Source of the DNA: Planctomycetaceae bacterium
Lineage (GTDB): Bacteria > Planctomycetota > Planctomycetia > Pirellulales > Pirellulaceae
Assembly: GCA_002708345.1 (NCBI GenBank)
Contig: PANG01000063.1
Location: forward strand, 19,645-24,710
Direction: 5' to 3'
Length of the DNA stretch: 5,066 nucleotides
A program made the position numbers and the translations under genes. Below the pieces are notes generated by a model. That model had not been told where the DNA came from, made no database searches, and saw only the letters and a program-made list of their open reading frames with translations. Below, one piece after another: positions 1 to 5,066 of this stretch (the first letter of the stretch is position 1; the number at the start of each line of letters is the position of its first letter).

Positions 1-369
1 AGCGGCGTCCAGGGAGCGGCGAGCGAACGACGCAGCCAGGAGCAGAACCGGCAGGTAGCACTTTCCCGACTCCGCATCAACCTGGCCATTGAGCAGCGAG
101 TCGTCCCGGTTGCCAAGGCACCAAGTCCACTCTGGCTGGAACGCCTTCGGGGAAAACAGCTTTTCGTCAGTCCACAGCACGACGATTTCCCCTCGCTGCT
201 CTCGGAGGCCCTGGACCATCTCCAACTGCTCGGAGGTGACGTGGTGACCGCCGCCAGCCATCTGCAGACAACAACCAGCCAACTGCTCAAGCTTCTCCGA
301 CACCAGCCAAGGGCGATGGAACATCTCAATGAGCTGCGTCTGCAGAACGATCTGAAAAAGATGCACTAA
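1..369 (+). CDS. Peptide chain release factor-like protein (RF-1 domain), C-terminal part, 5' truncated by window edge
   Basis: An open frame runs from the first base to TAA at 367-369, giving 122 residues. The first ~33 residues contain SGVQ, then ASERRSQEQNR, then ALSRLRINLA. This is the segment that follows the catalytic GGQ loop in the RF-1 domain family (compare the TGI...NDRSQHKNK part of RF2). The GGQ motif itself should lie just upstream, outside the window, so catalytic competence cannot be judged. The remaining tail includes a helical stretch (TTSQLLKLL, then RAMEHLNELR and a basic end). I recall this tail from small planctomycete RF-like proteins of roughly 200 residues. No codon-recognition domain is visible in this part. 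By family, such proteins are cytosolic and are expected to hydrolyse peptidyl-tRNA on ribosomes, possibly as rescue factors like ArfB; that role is inference. It probably leads a same-strand group with the methyltransferase 15 bp downstream. Confidence 0.82.
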   Translation, partial: SGVQGAASERRSQEQNRQVALSRLRINLAIEQRVVPVAKAPSPLWLERLRGKQLFVSPQHDDFPSLLSEALDHLQLLGGDVVTAASHLQTTTSQLLKLLRHQPRAMEHLNELRLQNDLKKMH

Positions 370-373
370 CAAC

Positions 374-379
374 AAGGGA
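374..379 (+). promoter_or_regulatory. Ribosome binding site for the methyltransferase
   Basis: AAGGGA lies five bases before a GTG codon at 385, inside the 15-bp gap after the preceding stop. It is purine-rich and well spaced, and it supports GTG 385 as the start of the methyltransferase gene rather than any later ATG. Confidence 0.5.
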
Positions 380-384
380 TAGCC

Positions 385-951
385 GTGCCAGCGAAAGACC
401 GAGAAAAATGGGACAGGCGATTTGCTGAGCTGGATCCCTATGGCGAGCAGCCCTCTGGTGTACTGGCGCGACACGAGTCCCTGCTTCCCTCCAGTGGCAA
501 GGCCCTGGACCTGGCAGGAGGGAGTGGTCGTCACGCCTGCTGGTTGGCGGGGCAGGGCATGCAGGTGACCATCGCGGACATTTCCAGCGAGGGACTGGAG
601 CGAGCCAGCAAAAGATCAGGATCCGCCGGCCTGGAACTCACCTGCCTGCAAACGGACCTGGAGGTCGATCCCTTTCCCGAGGGACCCTGGAACCTGGTGC
701 TCTCGGTCCTTTACCTCTGGCGTCCACTGATTCCCGTGGCCATTTCCCAGCTTTCCCCGGGTGGCCTGCTGGTCATCCTGCAACCGACTGTTGTCAATCT
801 TGAGCGTCATGAGCGGCCACCACGGGAGTTTCTCCTCGCCGAAGATGAGCTCCCCTCTCTTGCCACCGACCTGGAAATTGTCCATTACGAACAGGGCTGG
901 CTCGAAGATGGCCGTCATGACGCTTTCCTGGTGGCTCGTAAAACACCCTGA
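385..951 (+). CDS. Class I SAM-dependent methyltransferase, small TehB-like type
   Basis: The 188-residue product starts at GTG behind an AAGGGA site. It begins with a KWDRRFAE segment (residues 8-15) of the kind that opens many TehB-like methyltransferases. Motif I is ALDLAGGSGRHACWLA (40-55), the SAM-binding glycine loop; the usual Cys of LACG is Gly here. The acidic residue at the end of strand 2 is D65 (VTIADIS), motif II ends at TDLE (90-93), motif IV is WNLVLSVLYLW (102-112) and motif VI is LSPGGLLVIL (123-132). The C-terminal GRHDAFLVAR (176-185) also fits the family. These features support a single-domain cytosolic methyl transferase using S-adenosylmethionine. The substrate cannot be read from the sequence; the TehB-like grouping does not establish tellurite resistance. 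There is no signal peptide or membrane segment. It lies 15 bp after the release-factor-like gene and 86 bp before the cyclase, so co-transcription with the upstream gene is likely. Confidence 0.87.
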   Translation: MPAKDREKWDRRFAELDPYGEQPSGVLARHESLLPSSGKALDLAGGSGRHACWLAGQGMQVTIADISSEGLERASKRSGSAGLELTCLQTDLEVDPFPEGPWNLVLSVLYLWRPLIPVAISQLSPGGLLVILQPTVVNLERHERPPREFLLAEDELPSLATDLEIVHYEQGWLEDGRHDAFLVARKTP

Positions 952-1037
952 AACGGGGTCAATCGGGCTCCCCTCTTGCGGTCAGGCAAGCGGTCAACTA
1001 GAAGTGAACTGGCCCTGTTTCCCGTGGAAGAATTGTC
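952..1037 (+). promoter_or_regulatory. 86-bp gap before the cyclase gene: RBS and a weak promoter candidate
   Basis: GGAAG at 1026-1030 sits seven bases before ATG 1038 and is the likely ribosome binding site. A weak sigma70-like pair is TTGCGG (976-981), a 17-bp spacer and TAGAAG (999-1004), matching the consensus at 3 and 4 of 6 positions. Such matches are common by chance, so an independent promoter is only possible. The cyclase may simply be read through from the upstream genes. Confidence 0.25.
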
Positions 1038-2219
1038 ATGTCGAGCAATCCTGACAAGATCAACGTCGACTTCGATGTTCCCTTTACTCACCGCCTGCGT
1101 TTCACCGATGACCTGTTCGGGGCTGACAGCGACGTGCTTGCTGAACTGCTGGAGACTTCCGACGACAAGCCTGCCCGGATCCAGTTCTGGCTGGACCAGA
1201 ACGTGGCAGACAGCCAGCCACAACTGATCTCGCTGGTGAAGCGATTTGCGGATTCTCGCCCGGACCATGTGCAGCGAATCGGCCAGATCCAGCTGGTACC
1301 AGGTGGTGAGGAAGTCAAGAACGACATTCACCTGCTGGAGCAGATCCTCAAGGTCTTCAATGTCTCGGACCTGGACCGTCGAAGTTACATCGTGGCGATT
1401 GGTGGTGGCGCGGTACTGGATGCCGTCGGTTTCGCCACCAGCATTGCCCATCGTGGCTTGCGACTGGTGAGAATTCCCACCACCACGTTAAGCCAGGCGG
1501 ATTCTGGAATTGGCGTCAAGAATAGCATGAACCTGTTCCACAAAAAGAACTGGATGGGGAGTTTTGCTGTTCCCTGGGCGGTGATCAACGACAGCGAGAT
1601 GCTCTCAACGCTCAGCAACCGGGACTTTATCGGTGGCTTCTCTGAAGCGGTCAAGGTATCCCTGCTCAAGGACCGGGCAATGTTCGACCAGATCTGCCGG
1701 TCTGCCGAGGCAATCGCCAACCGCGAGATGAACGTGGCAGAGCCGATTATTCGCTCCTCTGCCCAGCTTCACCTGGACCACATCACCCGTGGTGGAGATC
1801 CCTTCGAAATGCTCGAGGCACGGCCGCTTGATTTTGGCCACTGGTCTGCCCACAAGATGGAAACAATGAGCGACTTCTCACTTCGACATGGTGAGGCGGT
1901 AGCCATCGGGGTGGCCATCGACACGGTCTATTCATCCCTGGAAATGGGGCTCAGCGAAAAAATAGCCGAGCAGGTCCTCCAGTGCCTGGGAAACCTGGGA
2001 TTCCACCTCGCCGACCCCTCGCTCACGAATGTGGAGATCCTCTTCGACGGGCTGGAAGAATTCCGCCAGCACCTTGGTGGAAGACTCACGCTTACCATGC
2101 TTGAAGATGTCGGCCAGCCGCGAGAAGTTCACACGGTGAACCGTGACAAGATGCTCAAGGCAATCGAGCAGGTTGCTCATTTTGCCGATACTCGAAAGAC
2201 ATTCCAGCCCGATAACTAG
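1038..2219 (+). CDS. eboD: Sugar phosphate cyclase of the 3-dehydroquinate synthase superfamily, EboD type
   Basis: The 393-residue protein starts at ATG 1038 behind GGAAG. Superfamily marks in order are PGGEEVK (88-94), the NAD-binding GGGAVLD (122-128), [11 protein letters not shown] with D155, then K161 and KKN (169-171). The likely Zn ligands are E203 (FSEAVK), H268 (DFGHW) and H284 (RHGEAVAIG). K206 and H272, equivalents of other DHQS catalytic-site residues, are kept. It differs from AroB: the usual GGKTG is GVKNS, and LNFGHTFGH is LDFGHWSAH preceded by ARP. Those variants, GGDPFE (252-257), LGGRLT and EVH near the C-terminus, and a length near 390 against about 360 for AroB match EboD proteins as I remember them. 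EboD belongs to eboABCDEF clusters, linked to an incompletely understood prenylated-cyclitol or precursor-export pathway. No other ebo gene is visible here. The reaction is inferred to be NAD-dependent cyclisation of a sugar phosphate; the substrate is unknown. A role as the housekeeping 3-dehydroquinate synthase is less likely but not excluded. Confidence 0.85.
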   Translation: MSSNPDKINVDFDVPFTHRLRFTDDLFGADSDVLAELLETSDDKPARIQFWLDQNVADSQPQLISLVKRFADSRPDHVQRIGQIQLVPGGEEVKNDIHLLEQILKVFNVSDLDRRSYIVAIGGGAVLDAVGFATSIAHRGLRLVRIPTTTLSQADSGIGVKNSMNLFHKKNWMGSFAVPWAVINDSEMLSTLSNRDFIGGFSEAVKVSLLKDRAMFDQICRSAEAIANREMNVAEPIIRSSAQLHLDHITRGGDPFEMLEARPLDFGHWSAHKMETMSDFSLRHGEAVAIGVAIDTVYSSLEMGLSEKIAEQVLQCLGNLGFHLADPSLTNVEILFDGLEEFRQHLGGRLTLTMLEDVGQPREVHTVNRDKMLKAIEQVAHFADTRKTFQPDN

Positions 2220-2234
2220 CTGGCTGTCGTTTGC

Positions 2235-4400
2235 CTAGCGACCAAACAGCCGCAGCGAGTTGGAAGTGACCAGCACGGTCGCACCTGCATCGGCGACAAT
2301 CGCCAGCCAGAGATAGCCAAAACCGGCCAGCGTGATTCCCAGGCAGGCAACCTTGAGCAGGATCGAGCAGACGGTGTTCTGCCGGATGATTCGAAGCGTA
2401 CGTCGTGAATGTTCAACCAGCCAGGGCAGCAGGGTGAGATTGTCTGACATCAGGGCAATGTCGGAGGTCTCGATTGCCAGGTCCGATCCGATCGAGGCCA
2501 TTGAGACGCCAATCGTGGCGGATGCCATGGCGGGGCTGTCATTCACTCCGTCCCCGACCATTGCCACCTTTCCGTGGCTGGAAAGGAGTTGCTCTATCTC
2601 GGTTGCTTTTTCTTCCGGCAAGAGTCCCGATGCGTAGCCATCCAGGCCCACCTCTCGAGCAACTGCCTCGGCAACGGGGGCGCTATCTCCTGTCAACATC
2701 ACCAGGTGAGAGACGCCGGCCTGGTGAAGCTCCCTCACCACCTCTTTCACCTCCGGGCGCAACTGGTCGGCCACTCCGAGCACACCAAGAACTCTACTGT
2801 CCGATCCGGTCACCATCACGGAAAGGCCTTCCTGGTGCATCCTTTCCAGGATCCTCTCCACCTCCGCTGGTAACTGAGCATGTTCCGCTGCCCAGGCAGG
2901 CTTACCAATCCAGCAGGGTTGACCATCCACGATCCCCTCGACACCACGACCATGAAACGTACTGGACTTCACTGCCGGTTCAAATTCGACTCCCATTTCT
3001 CGGGCGTGGTTCACGACCGCTTCTGCCAGCGGGTGGCGACTTGTCAATTCCAGGGCAGCTGCCACCTCGAGCAGCTCCGATTCGTGCACCCCTTCCGCGG
3101 CCACCAGCTGCCGGACCACCGGCTGGCCCTCTGTCAGCGTGCCTGTCTTGTCAAAGGCAAACGAGTCCAACGTAGCAATCGCTTCCAGGTATTGCCCACC
3201 CTTGATCAGGATCCCTCGCCGAACGGCAGAGGTAAGCCCCGCGACAATCGCCACCGGGGTGGAAATGACCAGCGAGCACGGGCAGGCAATTACCAGGACG
3301 ACAAGGCCGTTATAAAACCACTGGTCCCAGGAGAGGCCGAAAAGGAGTGGCGGAAAAAGCATGACACCAAGTGCCAGGGCCATCACCAGGGGGGTGTAAC
3401 GACGTGCAAAACCATCAATCCATTTCTCGATCGGTGCTCGACGAGCCTGGGCCTCCTCCACCAGTCGCAAGGTGCGAGCCAGGATCGATTCACTTGAACG
3501 GCGGGTGACTTCCAGCTGGATCGTGGATTCCACATTCAGCGTCCCGGCAAAGACCTCATCTCCCTTACTCCGACCAACCGGGAGAGACTCGCCGGTAATC
3601 GGTGATTGATCCAGGTGGGTCTCTCCCTGGATGATAATTCCGTCCAGAGGAACGCGTTCTCCGGACCAGACTTCCACTCGTTGGCCAGGCACAACCCGCT
3701 GCACCAGGATCTCCTTGACCTGCCCACCTGGGTTTTCCAGGCACCTGGCAACTCGTGGCGTCTGCTGGACCATTCCCTCGATTGCATCACGAGCCCGGGA
3801 TATCGTCCTCTGTTCAATCCAAAGCGAAAGGGCAAACAGGAACGTGACCGTGGCCGCTTCAAACCACTGCCCGATCGCCACGGCCCCGCTGACAGCAATA
3901 ATCATCAGCAGGTTCATATCCGGCCGCAGGCACCGCAGGGCGGTCAGGGCGCGAGGGAAGAGGTGCACCAGGCCAGTGGCAATCGATATCGAGAGCAAGG
4001 CGACACTGGCAGTATCAGGTGACTGGCCGATGAAGCCTCGCAGTCCCTGGCCCAGGTTGGTCAGCAGGTGGAGAAGGACTGCGGCGAGGAGGAAAAAACA
4101 CGAGGCCAGCGTCATCCAGCTGCGGCCATGCTGCTGCCAGGCACCAGGTGCGGAAGCCTGGAAATCATCGTCCCAGGGCTGGGCTGTCATTCCAGCCCGG
4201 GCCAGCATATCGACCAGTTCCTCGCCGCTTAATAGCTGGGGCCGGTAGCGGACGTTAAGCCGGTGATGAAAAACGTCTGTTTCCAACTGGATCACGCCAG
4301 CATGCCCCTCGAGCAACTGGCGAATCAGGAGTACTTCATCAGGGCAATCCAGCTCACCAACACGAAAACTGGACCACCGAATAGATTCTGCTGTGCCCAC
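2235..4400 (-). CDS. P1B-type heavy-metal ATPase, Zn2+/Cd2+/Pb2+ exporter (ZntA/CadA-like)
   Basis: From GTG at 4400 the product is 721 residues, close to the ~730 usual for ZntA/CadA. An N-terminal metal-binding domain (about 11-72) carries LDCPDE with one Cys (C19) in place of the CxxC pair. Helices are at about 96-116, 131-151, 158-178 and 180-198. The actuator domain has ITGES (ending S272). The next helix pair holds the CPC metal site (C373-P-C375). The phosphorylated Asp is D417 of DKTGTLT, the SRHP motif has H456, and GDGVND starts at 616. The last two helices carry K683 (LLKVACLG) and D704 (VADAGATVLV), which mark the Zn/Cd/Pb class rather than the Cu class. It should sit in the inner membrane and export divalent soft metals using ATP. 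Start choice: an in-frame ATG at 4547 would add 49 residues, but it has no visible ribosome site, the added part looks non-coding, and TATAAT lies inside it. An AGGA nine bases before GTG 4400 supports the shorter form. The C-terminus converges on the cyclase gene with a 15-bp gap. No MerR- or ArsR-type regulator gene is adjacent. Confidence 0.93.
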   Translation of the reverse strand: MGTAESIRWSSFRVGELDCPDEVLLIRQLLEGHAGVIQLETDVFHHRLNVRYRPQLLSGEELVDMLARAGMTAQPWDDDFQASAPGAWQQHGRSWMTLASCFFLLAAVLLHLLTNLGQGLRGFIGQSPDTASVALLSISIATGLVHLFPRALTALRCLRPDMNLLMIIAVSGAVAIGQWFEAATVTFLFALSLWIEQRTISRARDAIEGMVQQTPRVARCLENPGGQVKEILVQRVVPGQRVEVWSGERVPLDGIIIQGETHLDQSPITGESLPVGRSKGDEVFAGTLNVESTIQLEVTRRSSESILARTLRLVEEAQARRAPIEKWIDGFARRYTPLVMALALGVMLFPPLLFGLSWDQWFYNGLVVLVIACPCSLVISTPVAIVAGLTSAVRRGILIKGGQYLEAIATLDSFAFDKTGTLTEGQPVVRQLVAAEGVHESELLEVAAALELTSRHPLAEAVVNHAREMGVEFEPAVKSSTFHGRGVEGIVDGQPCWIGKPAWAAEHAQLPAEVERILERMHQEGLSVMVTGSDSRVLGVLGVADQLRPEVKEVVRELHQAGVSHLVMLTGDSAPVAEAVAREVGLDGYASGLLPEEKATEIEQLLSSHGKVAMVGDGVNDSPAMASATIGVSMASIGSDLAIETSDIALMSDNLTLLPWLVEHSRRTLRIIRQNTVCSILLKVACLGITLAGFGYLWLAIVADAGATVLVTSNSLRLFGR

Positions 4401-4409
4401 AGGCAGAGA

Positions 4410-4413
4410 TCCT
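4410..4413 (-). promoter_or_regulatory. Candidate ribosome binding site deciding the ATPase start
   Basis: Read on the minus strand, CGAGGATC places AGGA nine bases before GTG 4400. The competing in-frame ATG at 4547 is preceded by a pyrimidine-rich stretch with no such site. A TTG at 4433 preceded by AAGAAGA is a third possibility. Confidence 0.4.
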
Positions 4414-4462
4414 CGTACTGAATGTCCCGTCAAATCTTCTTGCTTTCCACGATCGCTTCGCA

Positions 4463-4482
4463 GAACCCAATTATAGGAGTTC
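4463..4482. promoter_or_regulatory. Imperfect dyad GAAC-N12-GTTC around the TATAAT (possible operator)
   Basis: GAAC at 4463-4466 and GTTC at 4479-4482 form exact 4-bp arms, with one further pair (C4468/G4477) and a centre pair, giving 6 of 10 paired positions over 20 bp. The dyad is centred almost exactly on the minus-strand TATAAT, a position where a dimeric repressor would block RNA polymerase. The match is short and could be chance. I do not recognise it as a consensus site of MerR, ArsR/SmtB or Fur/Zur. Confidence 0.2.
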
Positions 4483-4498
4483 AACAAGCCAGAGACGA
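4470..4498 (-). promoter_or_regulatory. Candidate sigma70-type promoter for the metal ATPase
   Basis: On the minus strand a perfect TATAAT occupies 4475-4470. Seventeen bases upstream of it is TCGTCT (4498-4493), which matches the -35 consensus at only 3 of 6 positions. Transcription would start near 4463, giving a leader of about 63 bases to GTG 4400. The site lies in the divergent region facing away from purM, where a promoter for the ATPase is expected. The poor -35 would suit an activator-dependent or weak promoter; this is inference. Confidence 0.45.
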
Positions 4499-4582
4499 GT
4501 TCGGCAGATGATGCCCTGCACCGCTTCGACCGGCCCGACAAATCCATTAGGATAAGCAGGTAGACTGTTTGATCGCTCTGGC

Positions 4583-4586
4583 AGGA
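4583..4586 (+). promoter_or_regulatory. Ribosome binding site for purM
   Basis: AGGA lies five bases before ATG 4592. It fits the PurM N-terminus expected from the family (a short leader, then YKDAGVD) and supports that start. Confidence 0.45.
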
Positions 4587-4591
4587 CAGTA

Positions 4592-5066
4592 ATGAGTAAA
4601 GCAACTTACAAAGATGCTGGCGTTGACCTGGACATTTACAGGCAATCCATGGCCCGCTTGCCACGGTTGATGCAGCGCACCTTCACGCCTCGAGTGATGG
4701 AACTGGAGGGTGGCTTCGCAGGACTCTTCCAGGTCGACTTCAACCAGGGACTGTTTGCCCGCACCTACAAGCAGCCGGTTCTGGTCTCCGGGACCGATGG
4801 AGTGGGAACCAAGCTGCAGGTTGCCAAGCGAACAGGGATTCACAACACGATCGGAATTGACCTGGTGGCGATGTGTGTTAACGACATCATCTGTTGCGGA
4901 GCCGAACCACTTTTCTTCCTCGACTACATTGCCATGTCGCAGGATGACCCGGAACGACTTGAACAGGTCGTGCAGGGAATCAGTGATGGATGCGTGCATG
5001 CCGACTGTTCGCTGCTGGGTGGAGAAACCGCGATCATGCCGGATCTGTATCGCAAGGGGGACTACG
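4592..5066 (+). CDS. purM: Phosphoribosylformylglycinamidine cyclo-ligase (AIR synthetase), N-terminal part, 3' truncated by window edge
   Basis: The first 158 residues of a protein that is normally about 345 long are present. PurM closes the imidazole ring: FGAM plus ATP gives AIR in the fifth step of de novo purine synthesis, in the cytosol as a dimer. Family motifs in order are YKDAGVD (6-12), GGFAGLF (40-46), [13 protein letters not shown] (63-75, the ATP-site glycine-rich segment), [12 protein letters not shown] (88-99), [10 protein letters not shown] (103-112), ISDGC (130-134) and [10 protein letters not shown] (141-150). All agree with PurM, including the conserved Asp/Asn pairs; the Cys pair C101-C102 ahead of GAEP replaces the residues commonly found there. 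ATG 4592 has an AGGA site. The gene diverges from the metal ATPase across about 190 bp, which must contain its promoter; the best -10-like hexamer (TAGGAT, 4548-4553) has no good -35 partner. The ATP-grasp-like C-terminal half lies outside the window. Confidence 0.96.
   Translation, partial: MSKATYKDAGVDLDIYRQSMARLPRLMQRTFTPRVMELEGGFAGLFQVDFNQGLFARTYKQPVLVSGTDGVGTKLQVAKRTGIHNTIGIDLVAMCVNDIICCGAEPLFFLDYIAMSQDDPERLEQVVQGISDGCVHADCSLLGGETAIMPDLYRKGDY

Larger units (their letters stand above)
4401..4591. other. Divergent intergenic region between the metal ATPase and purM
   Basis: This stretch separates the two divergent starts if GTG 4400 is used. It holds the candidate minus-strand promoter, the short dyad and the purM ribosome site. 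The minus frame stays open through it, but the translated residues (serine- and arginine-rich, several TTG, AGG and GTA codons) match nothing I recognise and differ in codon use from the ATPase body. I see no tRNA, riboswitch or strong hairpin. Confidence 0.55.

Noticed and set aside
385..951. Specific tellurite-resistance (TehB) assignment for the methyltransferase
   Set aside because: The motifs support only the broad class I SAM fold and a TehB-like subgroup; no tellurite gene is nearby.
955..973. GGGG...CCCC inverted repeat just after the methyltransferase stop
   Set aside because: Only four pairs with an 11-base loop and no T-run; too weak to call a terminator.
915..1451. A 178-residue minus-strand open frame across the methyltransferase-cyclase junction
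   Set aside because: It overlaps the conserved N-terminal half of the cyclase, and its translation shows no motif.
2474..3175. A 233-residue plus-strand open frame opposite the ATPase
   Set aside because: It is Pro-, Arg- and Ser-rich low-complexity translation of the antisense strand of a strongly conserved ATPase; no motif, and its length follows from codon bias of the real gene.
2880..3497. A 205-residue plus-strand open frame opposite the ATPase
   Set aside because: It lies wholly antisense to conserved P-type ATPase domains, has no recognisable domain, and is best explained as a shadow frame.
3631..4248. A 205-residue plus-strand open frame
   Set aside because: Antisense to the ATPase actuator and first membrane helices, with no family signature.
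4525..4553. TTCGAC / 17 bp / TAGGAT as a purM promoter
   Set aside because: The -35 hexamer matches the consensus at only 2 of 6 positions and the -10 at 4 of 6; correct spacing alone is not convincing.
4547..4999. A 150-residue minus-strand open frame opposite purM
   Set aside because: It is antisense to highly conserved PurM motifs and matches nothing.
1..5066. CRISPR array, tRNA, IS ends or long repeats
   Set aside because: No regularly spaced repeats, no cloverleaf-like segment, no transposase and no terminal inverted repeats were seen on either strand by eye.

Overview
The window looks like a piece of a moderately GC-rich bacterial chromosome, most likely a planctomycete of the Pirellula/Rhodopirellula kind. 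This rests on remembered family resemblance of the release-factor-like protein, the zinc-type ATPase and PurM, and no search was run. The genes are tightly packed housekeeping and accessory genes. I see no insertion sequence, phage gene, tRNA, rRNA or CRISPR array.

Layout. Positions 1-369 (+) hold the C-terminal part of an RF-1-domain (release-factor-like) protein cut by the window edge. Fifteen bases later, 385-951 (+) encodes a small class I SAM-dependent methyltransferase with a GTG start. After an 86-bp gap, 1038-2219 (+) encodes a 393-aa sugar phosphate cyclase that resembles EboD (3-dehydroquinate-synthase-like) more than housekeeping AroB. These three run in the same direction and may be co-transcribed. 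They meet a convergent gene, 2235-4400 (-), after only 15 bp. That gene encodes a P1B-type ATPase of the Zn2+/Cd2+/Pb2+ export class with a single-Cys N-terminal metal-binding domain. A divergent intergenic region of about 190 bp (4401-4591) separates it from purM (4592 to the window end, +), the AIR synthetase of purine synthesis, which is cut by the edge.

The genes do not form one obvious pathway. The more interesting points are three. The EboD-type cyclase stands apart from any visible eboABCEF partner. The ATPase start is ambiguous, and a perfect TATAAT on the minus strand argues for a GTG start well inside the longest open frame. A short dyad surrounds that TATAAT and could be an operator. 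I found no convincing new multi-gene system here.
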